From the NCBI RefSeq assembly GCF_037478135.1, contig NZ_JBBHDV010000004.1, positions 1-64,000 of the forward strand: 64,000 nucleotides of DNA, read 5' to 3'. Positions 10,324-19,084 of this stretch are shown piece after piece. Source of the DNA: Denitratimonas sp037478135. Its GTDB lineage: Bacteria; Pseudomonadota; Gammaproteobacteria; Xanthomonadales; Xanthomonadaceae. Numbering within the stretch: position 1 is the stretch's first letter; each line of letters begins with the position of its first letter. The translations under genes and the position numbers were made by a program. The notes under the pieces are model-generated. The model made no database searches, had not been told where the DNA came from, and saw only the letters and a list, made by a program, of their open reading frames with translations.

Positions 10324-12681
10324 ATGAACAAGCGTCTCCGACTCCCGTTGGCCTTGGCCCTGGCATTGGGTGGTTCCCACGCCTATGCGCTGGGACTGGG
10401 TCAGATCGAGGTGAAATCGGCCCTGAATCAACCACTTGTCGCGGAAATCCCGGTGCTCGTCAGCAGCCCTGGAGAGGCCGATAACCTAGCGGTGCGGCTG
10501 GCCTCGCCGGATGCGTTCGCGCGTGTCGGGCTGGACCGGCCGGCGCTGCAGTCGGCCAACCTCCAGTTCGAGGTGCAGACCAACGCGCGCGGCGCCAAGG
10601 TCATCCGCATCACCACGCCGACCGGCGTTGCCGACCCGTTCCTGAGCTTCCTGCTGGAAGTGGACTGGGGCAAGGGTCGTCTGCTGCGCGAATACACGGT
10701 GTTGCTGGATCCGCCCTCGATGGCGCCGATCACCGCCAGTGCGCCGGCCGCCGCCAGCGCCTTGCCCGATCCGGCTCCGGCGCGTACCGAATCGCTAGAA
10801 GTTCCCCCGCCGCTGCCGTCCGCACCCGCACCGGTACCCGAGCCGGCACCTGTTGCCGCCGCGCCGGCGCCGGTGGCTGCGCCGCAGGACGTGGCGCCTT
10901 CCAGCTATCCCGGTTATGGCACCGATTCGTACACCGTGGCTGCAGGCGAAACCCTGTGGTCGATCGCGCAGCGCAACCGTCCGGATGATGCGGTTACGAT
11001 CAACCAGATGATGATGGCGCTGCTGCGTGCCAATCCCGATGCCTTCATCGGCAACAACATCAACCGCCTGAAGAAGGGCGCGGTGCTGCGCATTCCCGGT
11101 CGGGACGAAACCACCGTGGTGGCCGCCGCCGAAGCAGCCGCCCAGGTGCGTGACCAGATGCAGGCCTGGGGTGGCCCGGGCAGTACGGTGGCGCAGCCGG
11201 CAGACGGCACCCCCGGCAGCGCCGCAGCCCGTGCGACCGCGGCCTCGCGTACTGAATCGCGTCTGGAATTGACCCCGCCGCGCGACGCGTCCGGGGATGG
11301 CAGCGCCAGCCAGTCCGGTGCCGCCGCCGAAGGCAGCGGCCGCGAACTGCGTGCCGAGCTGGCGCGCGCACGCGAGGAAGCCAGCGCGCTGTCGCAGGAA
11401 AACATCGAACTGAAGTCGCGTGTCGGCGAGCTGGAGGAACTGCGCGGCGAAAGCCGGCGGCTGCTCGAACTCAAGGACAGCGAACTGGCCGCCGCGCAGC
11501 GTCGCCTGGCCGAACTGGAAGCCGCCGCCGGCCTGGCGCCCAGCGCCGCAGCGGCCCCGGAGGGTTCGTCCGCAATGCTGGACGACGGCAGTGAGGCGGT
11601 CGAGGATGACGCCGACGTCATGGCCGTGGCCGATGCGCAGGCTGATATCGACAGCACCAGCGACGCGGACACCGATCCGGCGGCCGACCCTGTCGCCGCT
11701 GCAGAACAGGAACAGGTTTCCGAGCCCGTGGCCCTGGCCGAACCGGAACCTGCGCCTGTCACGGAACCTGCCGCCGATCCGGCGCCGGCACAGCCGGCTC
11801 CGGCCGCCGACAGCGGTTTCAATCCGTGGCTGATCGGTGGCGGTGCCGCCGTGCTGCTGGGCCTGGTCGGCCTGTTGGCGATGCGTCGCAAGAAGGGCAA
11901 GGCTGATGCTGCGCTGCCTGCGGCTGCCGCCAGTGCCACGCCGGCCGTGGTCGATTACGAGCCGGAAGCGGAAGAAGCCGAACTGGTCGAGGCCATCAGC
12001 CAGTACCCGAACGATCTGCAACTGCATCTGGACCTGCTGCGCCACTACTACACCCGCAACGACGTGGTCGCGTTCGAAAGTGCGGCTGAAGCGATGTACG
12101 CTCAGGTCTACGACAGCAACGATCCGGCCTGGCTGGAAGTGCGCGACATGGGTGCACAGATCGCACCGGACCATCCGCTGTTCGCAGCGGCTCCGGATGT
12201 CGAAGACGTGGCCGAGGCGTACGGTCTGGGCAGTGATGAAGGCAGCGCCGAATTTGACGCCCCGGCAGTGCCGGAACAGCCGCAGGACAGCTTCGTACAA
12301 ACGGCTGAGCAGGATGCGTCGGACGAGCGCGAAATCGACTGGTTCTCGTCCGGCAGCAGTGCCGATGCCGGGCAGCCCGCAGTCGAACCAGTTGCCGATC
12401 CGGCGGCCGGGCAGGACTATGATTTCGAGTCCTTCGATTCGGCTGCGGTACAGGCCGTGCCGGAGGCTGACGATTTCACCGACAGCACGGGTCAGGCCGA
12501 TGCCGGCGACGATTTCTCCGTCATCGACGCCGATGCCGCCGCCACCAAGCTGGAACTGGGCCGCGCCTATCTGGACATGGGCGATGCCGAAGGTGCACGC
12601 GGCATGCTGGAAGAGGTACTGACCGAGGGCAACGCCGAACAGCGCGAGGAAGCACGTCGCCTGATCGACGGCATCGCCTGA
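10324..12681 (+). CDS. fimV: FimV/HubP family polar scaffold protein
   Basis: A large (785 aa), acidic, Ala/Pro/Glu-rich inner-membrane protein that organises the cell pole and type IV pili in related bacteria. Order of parts: signal peptide (1 to about 22, ending SHAYALG), FimV N-terminal domain with LGQIEVKSALNQPLVAEI, a LysM peptidoglycan-binding motif around YTVAAGETLWSIAQRNRP, a coiled coil rich in Glu/Arg/Leu (about 335-400), a long acidic linker, one transmembrane helix (WLIGGGAAVLLGLVGLLAM), and a C-terminal TPR-like FimV domain ending GDAEGARGMLEEVLTEG. It has its own promoter and terminator. Confidence 0.93.
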   Translation: MNKRLRLPLALALALGGSHAYALGLGQIEVKSALNQPLVAEIPVLVSSPGEADNLAVRLASPDAFARVGLDRPALQSANLQFEVQTNARGAKVIRITTPTGVADPFLSFLLEVDWGKGRLLREYTVLLDPPSMAPITASAPAAASALPDPAPARTESLEVPPPLPSAPAPVPEPAPVAAAPAPVAAPQDVAPSSYPGYGTDSYTVAAGETLWSIAQRNRPDDAVTINQMMMALLRANPDAFIGNNINRLKKGAVLRIPGRDETTVVAAAEAAAQVRDQMQAWGGPGSTVAQPADGTPGSAAARATAASRTESRLELTPPRDASGDGSASQSGAAAEGSGRELRAELARAREEASALSQENIELKSRVGELEELRGESRRLLELKDSELAAAQRRLAELEAAAGLAPSAAAAPEGSSAMLDDGSEAVEDDADVMAVADAQADIDSTSDADTDPAADPVAAAEQEQVSEPVALAEPEPAPVTEPAADPAPAQPAPAADSGFNPWLIGGGAAVLLGLVGLLAMRRKKGKADAALPAAAASATPAVVDYEPEAEEAELVEAISQYPNDLQLHLDLLRHYYTRNDVVAFESAAEAMYAQVYDSNDPAWLEVRDMGAQIAPDHPLFAAAPDVEDVAEAYGLGSDEGSAEFDAPAVPEQPQDSFVQTAEQDASDEREIDWFSSGSSADAGQPAVEPVADPAAGQDYDFESFDSAAVQAVPEADDFTDSTGQADAGDDFSVIDADAAATKLELGRAYLDMGDAEGARGMLEEVLTEGNAEQREEARRLIDGIA

Positions 12682-12705
12682 TCCGCGTCCCGCCACGCTG
12701 GCAAT

Positions 12706-12744
12706 GAAAGGCCGGAAGCGCGAAGCTTCCGGCCTTTCCATTTT
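12706..12744 (+). terminator. Terminator after fimV
   Basis: A perfect 14-bp stem (GAAAGGCCGGAAGC / GCTTCCGGCCTTTC) with a 5-nt loop ends in CATTTTC. It lies between fimV and truA. Confidence 0.85.
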
Positions 12745-12755
12745 CAGGAACCCGC

Positions 12756-13523
12756 ATGCGTTACGCGCTGGGCATTGAATTCGACGGTACCGACTTCTGC
12801 GGCTGGCAGCGGCTGCATGACAACCCGAGCGTGCAGGAGGCGGTCGAGGATGCGCTGTCCTTCGTCGCCGGGCAGCGCGTGGACGTAGTCTGTGCCGGCC
12901 GCACCGATCGTGGCGTGCACGGACGCTGCCAGGTGGTGCATTTCGACAGCGAGGCGCAGCGCAGCGACTACTCCTGGGTGATGGGCGCCAATTCGCGCCT
13001 GCCATCCAGCATTGCGGTGCGCTGGGCGCAGCCGGTTGATGCGCAGTTCCATGCACGCTTTTCCGCACGTGCGCGGCGCTATTGCTATCGCATCGCGAAT
13101 CGCCGCATCCGCCCGGCGCTGGAGGCGCGCTATCTCAGCTGGGAACGCCGGCCGCTGGATGCCGAGGCCATGCACGAAGCGGCGCAGCGCTTGCTTGGCA
13201 TGCACGATTTCAGCGCCTTCCGTTCCTCCCAGTGCCAGGCCAACCACCCGCGCCGCGAGCTGCAACACCTCAGCGTTGAGCGTATCGGTGAGGAGGTTCG
13301 GGTCGAGGTGCAGGCCAATGCCTTTCTGCATCACATGGTGCGCAATCTGGTCGGCAGCCTGCTGCTGGTGGGCTGTGGCGAGCGTCCGGTGCATTGGCCG
13401 CGCGAAGTGCTGGACGGCTGTGACCGTACTGTTGCCGGCCCGACCGCGCCGCCGCAGGGCCTGCTGTTCGTCGGGCCGCTGTATCCGGCCGAATGGCAGC
13501 TGCCGGACGAGGTGACGCTGTGA
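12756..13523 (+). CDS. truA: tRNA pseudouridine(38-40) synthase TruA
   Basis: Isomerises uridines 38-40 in the anticodon arm of many tRNAs. The 255-aa protein has the family catalytic loop GRTDRGVHG with the nucleophile Asp51, and the RARRYCYRI and FLHHMVRNLVG segments typical of TruA. The ATG at 12756 sits just after the fimV terminator. Its stop overlaps the trpF GTG start by four bases (GTGA), so the two genes are coupled. Confidence 0.96.
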   Translation: MRYALGIEFDGTDFCGWQRLHDNPSVQEAVEDALSFVAGQRVDVVCAGRTDRGVHGRCQVVHFDSEAQRSDYSWVMGANSRLPSSIAVRWAQPVDAQFHARFSARARRYCYRIANRRIRPALEARYLSWERRPLDAEAMHEAAQRLLGMHDFSAFRSSQCQANHPRRELQHLSVERIGEEVRVEVQANAFLHHMVRNLVGSLLLVGCGERPVHWPREVLDGCDRTVAGPTAPPQGLLFVGPLYPAEWQLPDEVTL

Positions 13524-14224
13524 CGGCCTCGCGCATTTTTTCCAGTTCAGCCGGTTCCGGCACGTCGGCCACGGCACGTGACCACGCGCAGGGTGATACC
13601 CGGATCAAGTTCTGCGGCCTGACCCGGGCCGTCGATGTCGATACGGCGGTGGCGCTGGGCGTGGACCTGATCGGGCTGGTGTTCGCCACACGCAGTCCGC
13701 GCTGTCTGGGGGTGACGCAGGCAGCGGAATTGCGTGCGCGGGTGCCGGCCGGCATCGCTGTCGTGGCGCTGCTGATGGACAACCCGGCCGATGAGGTGGC
13801 ACGGGTGGTCGAAACGGTGCAGCCGGATCTGTTGCAATTCCACGGTGCCGAGAACGATGCGTTCTGCGCGGCCTTCGGTCTGCCGTTCCTGAAGGCGGTG
13901 GCGATGGGGCAGGGCGCGGCCGGCGATGTCGTGGCGCGTGTGTCCGCCTGGCCCTCGGCCACGGCGGTGCTGTTCGATGGGCACGGTGTCGGTGAGGCTG
14001 GCGGCAGTGGCCAGCGCTTCGACTGGCAGCGCCTGCCGGCCTCGTTGCCGCTGCCGTTCCTGCTGGCTGGCGGGCTGGATGCGGGCAATGTGGCCCAGGC
14101 CATCGCGCTGGCCCGGCCGTGGGGCGTGGACGTGTCCAGCGGCATCGAAACCGCGCCCGGCATCAAGCATGCCGGGCGGATGCGGGAGTTTGTCGCAGCG
14201 GTACGTGGAATCCCACCGGCCTGA
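13520..14224 (+). CDS. trpF: Phosphoribosylanthranilate isomerase
   Basis: Tryptophan synthesis: an Amadori rearrangement of phosphoribosylanthranilate in a TIM barrel. The core starts at IKFCGLTRAVD with the catalytic Cys (Cys32 in this model); later signatures are LLQFHGAEND, LFDGHGVGEAGGSGQRFDW and GVDVSSGIETAPGIKHAGRM. I use the GTG at 13520 overlapping the truA stop; an ATG at 13493 would add nine residues. Either way there is an N-terminal extension of 25 or more residues before the barrel. The trpB and trpA genes that often follow trpF in this family are not adjacent: a helicase on the other strand follows. Confidence 0.92.
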   Translation: MTASRIFSSSAGSGTSATARDHAQGDTRIKFCGLTRAVDVDTAVALGVDLIGLVFATRSPRCLGVTQAAELRARVPAGIAVVALLMDNPADEVARVVETVQPDLLQFHGAENDAFCAAFGLPFLKAVAMGQGAAGDVVARVSAWPSATAVLFDGHGVGEAGGSGQRFDWQRLPASLPLPFLLAGGLDAGNVAQAIALARPWGVDVSSGIETAPGIKHAGRMREFVAAVRGIPPA

Positions 14225-14243
14225 AGCAAACCTCAGGCCGGTG
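14214..14243. terminator. Hairpin overlapping the trpF stop; possible terminator
   Basis: An 11-bp perfect stem (CACCGGCCTGA / TCAGGCCGGTG) with an 8-nt loop spans the trpF stop codon, in the gap between the convergent genes trpF and rhlE. No T run follows on either strand, so termination is only suggested. Confidence 0.4.
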
Positions 14244-14257
14244 ATGCAGCGAGGGCG

Positions 14258-15604
14258 TCAGATCGCCTGACGACGCTGGCCGCCACCGCTATTGGGACGG
14301 CCCTGACCACCGCCACGGCCGCTGTGCTGGCCCTGTCGCGGCGGACGATTGCCGCCGGGTGCGGCGGGCTTCTTCTGGCCGGAACCGGCCGGGCGTGCAT
14401 TGCGCTGCGCCTGACCATGGCCGGGGCGGCGTGCGGCCTTCAGCGAACCGTTCATCTGCAGCGGGCTGGACGCCTCGAAACCTTCGATCGAGGTCATCTG
14501 GATGTCCTGCCGGAGCAGCTTCTGGATGTCGCGCAGCAGCGGGCCTTCTTCCGGCGCCACCAGCGAGATCGCCTCGCCACTGCTGCCGTTGCGGCCGGTG
14601 CGGCCGATGCGGTGCACATAGTCTTCAGCGATGGTCGGCAGGTCGAAATTGACCACCACCGGCAGCTGGTCGATATCGATGCCGCGCGCCGCGATATCGG
14701 TGGCGACCAGCACCGTGCACTTGCCGTTCTTGAATTCGGTCAGGGCCTTGACCCGTGCGCTCTGCGACTTGTTGCCGTGGATCGCGGCAGCGCGCATGCC
14801 GGCTTTTTCCAGGAACTCGGCCAGGCGATTGGCGCCGTGCTTGGTGCGGGTGAACACCAGGGTCTGGCGGCGGCTGTTGGCGGCCATCAGATGCAGCAGC
14901 AGATCACGTTTGCGCGAGGTGTCGACCGGATGCCCGCGGTGTTCGACCGTGGCCACGACGGTGTTCTGTGGCGTGACCTGGATTTCCTCCGGATCGCGCA
15001 TGAACTGCTGCGCCAACTGCTTGATTTCAGAAGCGAACGTGGCGGAGAACAGCAGGGTCTGGCGGTTCTGGCGCGGCAGCACGCCGAGGATGCGCTTCAT
15101 CGCGGGCAGGAAGCCCATGTCGAGCATGCGGTCGGCTTCGTCCAGCACCAGCACTTCAATCTTGGAAAGATCAACGCTGCGGCGTTCGATGTGATCGATC
15201 AGGCGGCCGGGCGTGGCCACCAGCACGTCCACGCCGCGGCGCAGCGCTTCGAGCTGGGGGTTCATGCCGGCACCGCCGAAGATCACGGTACTGGAAAGGC
15301 GCAGATGCTTGGCATAGCTGCGGATATTGTCGTGCACCTGCAACGCCAGTTCACGCGTGGGCGTGAGCACCAGTGCGCGCGGCGGGCGCGGGCCGCGCTG
15401 CGGGGCGGCATCGTGCAGGCGTTGCAGCACCGGCAGCGAGAAAGCGGCGGTCTTGCCGGTGCCGGTCTGGGCGCCGGCGAGCAGGTCGCGGCCTTCCAGC
15501 ACGCGCGGGATGGCACGTTCCTGGATCGGTGTCGGTGAGGTATAGCCCATCGCGTCCAAGGCACGGACGAGCTCGGGCTTCAGCCCGAGGGAAGAAAAAG
15601 ACAT
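14258..15604 (-). CDS. rhlE: DEAD-box ATP-dependent RNA helicase, RhlE type
   Basis: Unwinds structured RNA, with roles in ribosome assembly or RNA decay and often in cold growth. The 448-aa protein shows all family motifs in order: Q motif (SFSSLGLKPELVRALDAMGYTSP with PIQERAIP), Walker A AQTGTGKT at 45-52, PTRELALQV, the DEAD box in VLDEADRMLDMGF, SAT in LFSATF, and HRIGRTGRNG. The tail (about 400-448) is basic and rich in Arg, Gly and Gln, typical of RhlE-like RNA binding. AGGAG lies 6 nt upstream of the ATG. Confidence 0.93.
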   Translation of the reverse strand: MSFSSLGLKPELVRALDAMGYTSPTPIQERAIPRVLEGRDLLAGAQTGTGKTAAFSLPVLQRLHDAAPQRGPRPPRALVLTPTRELALQVHDNIRSYAKHLRLSSTVIFGGAGMNPQLEALRRGVDVLVATPGRLIDHIERRSVDLSKIEVLVLDEADRMLDMGFLPAMKRILGVLPRQNRQTLLFSATFASEIKQLAQQFMRDPEEIQVTPQNTVVATVEHRGHPVDTSRKRDLLLHLMAANSRRQTLVFTRTKHGANRLAEFLEKAGMRAAAIHGNKSQSARVKALTEFKNGKCTVLVATDIAARGIDIDQLPVVVNFDLPTIAEDYVHRIGRTGRNGSSGEAISLVAPEEGPLLRDIQKLLRQDIQMTSIEGFEASSPLQMNGSLKAARRPGHGQAQRNARPAGSGQKKPAAPGGNRPPRQGQHSGRGGGQGRPNSGGGQRRQAI

Positions 15605-15663
15605 GGTGGCTCCTGATGTCCTGACCGCAGCGTTCCCGTATCCGCGCCGGGTCTTGAAGATGG

Positions 15664-15693
15664 TTCGAAGCGAAGAGGATCGACGGCTTCGAA
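15664..15693 (-). promoter_or_regulatory. Hairpin in the rhlE 5' region
   Basis: A perfect 8-bp inverted repeat (TTCGAAGC / GCTTCGAA) lies about 60 nt upstream of the rhlE start, within a 288-bp non-coding stretch between rhlE and aqpZ. Long structured leaders are known for cold-regulated helicases; here regulation is only a guess. No other feature is seen in the stretch. Confidence 0.3.
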
Positions 15694-15892
15694 GTGCTTG
15701 CGGGAAGGGGCGTGCGGCAGGTGGCAACAAGGGCGACCGGGAAAACGCGACACCAGAGCAAACAGCCCGCCCACTCTACGCGCTTGCGGGCGGAATAACC
15801 AGATCGGCAAGGCGCAGGATTCAGCTGGCGCGGTGTTTTTCGCTACCCGGAGCCGGCGTCGCATCCGGCGCCGGCCCAGGTTGAAGAACGGA

Positions 15893-16585
15893 TCAGGTTC
15901 TGGGCTTGTCCAGCAGCAAGGCGTAGATCGTCCCGCCGATGGCGCCGCCCACCAGTGGCGCGATCCAGAACAGCCACAGCTGCGACATCGCGGCGGTATC
16001 GGCGAACAACGCCACGCCAGTGCTGCGCGCCGGGTTGACCGAGGTGTTGGAAATCGGGATCGAGATCAGATGGATCAGGGTCAGGCACAGGCCGATGGCG
16101 AGAGGCGCAAATCCGCCCGGTGCACGTGAATCGGTCGCGCCCAGGATCACGATCAGGAAGAACGCGGTCAGCAGCACTTCGGCCATCAACACCGCGCCCA
16201 TCGAATAGCCGCCCGGCGACAATTCGGCAAAGCCATTGGAGGCGAAGCCGCCGGCGCTGAAATCCGGCGCGCCTTTGGCGACCGCATAAAGCGCGGCGCC
16301 GGCGAGCACGCCCCCGATGACCTGTGCGATCACATAGCCGAGCACGTCGCGTGCCGGGAAACGACCGCCCGTGACCAGCCCCAGCGTCACCGCCGGATTG
16401 AAGTGCCCGCCGGAAATATGGCCCACCGCATAGGCCATCGTCAGCACGGTCAGGCCGAAAGCCAGCGCCACACCGGCAAAGCCGATGCCAAGCTCCGGAA
16501 ATGCCGCCGCGAAGATCGCGCTGCCACAGCCGCCGAACACCAGCCAGAACGTACCGAACAACTCTGCTGCCAAACGCTTGCCCAT
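15893..16585 (-). CDS. aqpZ: Aquaporin Z
   Basis: An inner-membrane water channel with six transmembrane helices and two half-helices. The 230-aa protein carries both NPA boxes: Asn63-Pro64-Ala65 in GGHFNPAVT and Asn184-Pro185-Ala186 in NTSVNPARS. The selectivity-filter Arg187 follows the second box, and a His at the filter position (TLIHLISIPISN) fits a water channel rather than a glycerol channel. I start at MGKRLAAELFGTF (16585), the family start, not at an upstream ATG at 16630. It is a single gene with no coupled neighbour. Confidence 0.94.
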   Translation of the reverse strand: MGKRLAAELFGTFWLVFGGCGSAIFAAAFPELGIGFAGVALAFGLTVLTMAYAVGHISGGHFNPAVTLGLVTGGRFPARDVLGYVIAQVIGGVLAGAALYAVAKGAPDFSAGGFASNGFAELSPGGYSMGAVLMAEVLLTAFFLIVILGATDSRAPGGFAPLAIGLCLTLIHLISIPISNTSVNPARSTGVALFADTAAMSQLWLFWIAPLVGGAIGGTIYALLLDKPRT

Positions 16586-16875
16586 GGTTTGAATCCGCGG
16601 AATGGGAATTGCCGGGAAACCGCATGTCACCGCGCGCCGGCAACGCCGGAATAATGACCCGAATCCATGCTGCCGCGCATTCGTTTTGTGATTTTCGCCT
16701 GCAAGCTATGGCCGTATCGATCGAAACCACCGTGCAACCGGCAAGGCTCTATGCTGTGCGGTCCATTGCCGTGCCTGATCCGAATGAGCGCCATTCCCGC
16801 TGATCTTTCCGTTCCACCAACCGTTCCACCCATGCCGCTGGCGGCGTCTGCCAGCCGCCGCTGTGTCTTGTTCGG

Positions 16876-18201
16876 GTGCCGGGCGTGAGCACGCCTGAAT
16901 TTGCGGCATCCCATCCGCCCGGTACGCCGCCGGTGCAGCGGCGCGAAGTGCTGGCCTGGGCGATGTTCGATTTCGCGAACTCCGGTTACACCACGGTGGT
17001 GGTCACGGCGGTGTTCAACGCCTGGTTCGTCTCGGTGATCGCCGGTGGCGCGAACTGGGCGACGCTGGCGTGGACGGCGGCGCTGTCGCTGTCTTATGCG
17101 GTGAATCTGGTCAGTGCGCCGCTGATCGGTGCCTGGGCCGATCTGCGGGCACGCAAGCGCGAACTGCTGATCGGCAGCGCCGTGCTGTGCATTGTCGGCA
17201 CCGCCGCGCTGTCGCTGTGCGGCCCGGGCAATGTGGCGCTGGCGCTGTGCATCGTGGTGATCGGCAACTTCGCGTTCGGCATGGGCGAGAACCTGATCGC
17301 GGCCTTCCTGCCGGAACTGGTGCGGCCCGAAGCGATGGGCAAGGTGTCCGGCTGGGGCTGGGGCCTGGGCTATATCGGCGGGTTGCTGACGCTGGGATTG
17401 TGTCTGTACTGGATCCAGGGCACCGGCCGCAGTGCCGCTGAAGCGGTGCCGCAGACGATGCTGATCACCGCGGCGGTGTTCGCGCTGGCGGTATTGCCCA
17501 CGGTCTTTCTGCTGCGCGAACGCGCCCGCCCGCAAGCGCTGGCCGATGGCCAGGTTGCGGCTCTGGCGCTGGCCCGGGTACGCAGTGCGTTGCGCGGTGG
17601 CGATGGTCTGCTCGACCTGCGCCGGCTGCTGGCCTGCATCGTCTGCTACCAGGCCGGGGTGCAGACGGTGATCGTGCTGGCGGCGATCTATACCGAACAG
17701 GCGCTGGGGTTCACCACCGCGCAGAGCATCACCCTGATCCTGGTGGTGAACATCACCGCCGCGCTCGGCGCATTCGCATTCGGTGCCTTGCAGGACCGCT
17801 TCGGGCATCGCCGCGTGCTGGCCGTCACCCTGCTGGGCTGGCTGCTGGCGGTCGGCATGATGGCATTCGCCAACGGCATGGTGGTGGTCTGGATCGCGGC
17901 CAATCTGGTCGGTATCTGTCTGGGTGCTTCGCAATCGGCTGGGCGGGCGCTGGTCGGTTATCTGTGTCCACCGCAGCGCGAAGCGGAAATCTTCGGCCTG
18001 TGGGGGCTGGCAGTGAAACTGGCCTCGATCCTCGGACCGCTGAGCTACGGCATCGTCAACGCCGCCACCGCCGGCAACCACCGGCTTGCGATCGGCGTCA
18101 CCGCACTGTTTTTCGTCACCGGGCTGTTATTGCTGATGCGCGTGGACGTGGCGCGTGGCCATGCTGCTGCGCATGGCGTGCCGGTGCAGCGCGAACAATG
18201 A
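16876..18201 (+). CDS. MFS transporter, UMF1/Atg22-like
   Basis: A 12-helix major facilitator of about 440 aa. The opening VQRREVLAWAMFDFANSGYTTVVVTAVFNAWFV is the signature of the UMF1 group (related to yeast Atg22), whose bacterial substrates are mostly unknown. The loop 2-3 MFS motif reads APLIGAWADLRARKRELL, and a second half starts near RRLLACIVCYQAG. The start is GTG at 16876 or GTG at 16885, with no clear ribosome site for either. The 290 bp separating it from aqpZ hold no gene I can see. Confidence 0.85.
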   Translation: MPGVSTPEFAASHPPGTPPVQRREVLAWAMFDFANSGYTTVVVTAVFNAWFVSVIAGGANWATLAWTAALSLSYAVNLVSAPLIGAWADLRARKRELLIGSAVLCIVGTAALSLCGPGNVALALCIVVIGNFAFGMGENLIAAFLPELVRPEAMGKVSGWGWGLGYIGGLLTLGLCLYWIQGTGRSAAEAVPQTMLITAAVFALAVLPTVFLLRERARPQALADGQVAALALARVRSALRGGDGLLDLRRLLACIVCYQAGVQTVIVLAAIYTEQALGFTTAQSITLILVVNITAALGAFAFGALQDRFGHRRVLAVTLLGWLLAVGMMAFANGMVVVWIAANLVGICLGASQSAGRALVGYLCPPQREAEIFGLWGLAVKLASILGPLSYGIVNAATAGNHRLAIGVTALFFVTGLLLLMRVDVARGHAAAHGVPVQREQ

Positions 18202-18228
18202 TGCTGCCGGTTTCCCACAGGACGCAGT

Positions 18229-18702
18229 TCAGGAGCCCGGCAGATTCTCGCTGGTGGCCAGCAGTGCGGCCCAGTCGTCCGGCGGATGGCCGCTGTCCAG
18301 CATCCGGGTGAAAACACGGTAGGCGTCACCCGTGCGCTCGTATACCCGTTTGCTGCTTTCGTCATTGACCCATGCGTAGACGATCAACCGGCTGGCTGCG
18401 TGGTAGCGGAAGAGCAGGCGGTACTGCTGGAAGAATTTGGCCCGGAACCAATGCTTGCGCTCGTCACCCAGGGCGCTGCCCTGGCGGTATCCGCTGCGTG
18501 TCGGGTCTTGCGGGATGATGTCGAACGCCAGCCGATGGATCGCCGCCAGGCGCTTGCTGGCGTTCTTCCTGACATAGCCTTCCGGGTCTTTGCGGCGCAG
18601 GGTTTCCACCTGGGTCGTCAACGTCTGGACCTGGTCCAGAAACAACGGATGCGCCATCAAGGTCCAGTCATGGACCGCCAGTGGAGGGTTGTCCGGCTTC
18701 AT
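18229..18702 (-). CDS. yhaV: Type II toxin YhaV
   Basis: A 157-aa member of the YhaV family of RNase toxins, paired with a PrlF-type antitoxin. Family features seen: HPLFLDQVQTLTTQVETLRRKDPEGYVRKNASKRLAAI near the start and the basic core RSGYRQGSALGDERKHWFRAKFFQQYRLLFRY, followed by VYAWVNDESSKRVYERTGDAYRVF. The ATG overlaps the antitoxin stop (ATGA), so antitoxin is made first, as in E. coli prlF-yhaV. No truncation is seen. Confidence 0.9.
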   Translation of the reverse strand: MKPDNPPLAVHDWTLMAHPLFLDQVQTLTTQVETLRRKDPEGYVRKNASKRLAAIHRLAFDIIPQDPTRSGYRQGSALGDERKHWFRAKFFQQYRLLFRYHAASRLIVYAWVNDESSKRVYERTGDAYRVFTRMLDSGHPPDDWAALLATSENLPGS

Positions 18703-19022
18703 TCGCCGTCGTCGGACAAGGGTGCACCCAGATCGATATCGATATGTCCGACCAGCTTTTCGAGGTGGGTGGCCAGCCCGGTATCGAGGCTGCGCAGGTG
18801 TTCCGGATGGGCTGTCATGTCGGCAGCGAGGAAATCCAGAAAGCGTCCCAGTACGGGGTCGGCGGCATCATCGGCCCGCTGCAGCAGGACCTGGCCATCG
18901 GCATTGATCGCCCAGCGGATGCGGTCGCGCTTGCCGAGCTGAAGCGCCCGCCGCACGGTTTCAGGAACGGTGGTCTGGTAGCGGTCGGTGAGGGTGGATT
19001 CGGCTTCGATCAGGGAGGGCAT
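18699..19022 (-). CDS. prlF: Type II antitoxin PrlF (AbrB-like)
   Basis: A 107-aa swapped-hairpin AbrB-type antitoxin that neutralises YhaV and is expected to repress its own promoter. The DNA-binding part is SLIEAESTLTDRYQTTVPETVRRALQLGKRDRIRWAI (2 to about 40), the AbrB-like pattern. I start at the ATG at 19022, which gives the normal family length. A palindrome lies 33-46 nt upstream, next to a -10-like box, which suits autoregulation. Confidence 0.9.
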   Translation of the reverse strand: MPSLIEAESTLTDRYQTTVPETVRRALQLGKRDRIRWAINADGQVLLQRADDAADPVLGRFLDFLAADMTAHPEHLRSLDTGLATHLEKLVGHIDIDLGAPLSDDGE

Positions 19023-19049
19023 GGACGGGCCTCGGCACAGGATGTCGCC

Positions 19050-19068
19050 ATTGTAATGCAACTGCATT
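19050..19068 (-). promoter_or_regulatory. Promoter and operator candidate for prlF-yhaV
   Basis: On the minus strand TACAAT (19055-19050) resembles a -10 box. Overlapping it by one base is a perfect palindrome with AATGCA and TGCATT arms and a 2-bp centre (19055-19068), placed in the -10/-35 spacer where a bound repressor would block transcription. PrlF binding is inferred. Confidence 0.5.
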
Positions 19069-19084
19069 GCCGTGGCTTTGTGGC

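Noticed and set aside
10795..13068. Minus-strand frame of 757 codons opposite fimV and truA
   Set aside because: It spans two real genes and a terminator and has no domain; His/Arg/Gln-rich shadow.
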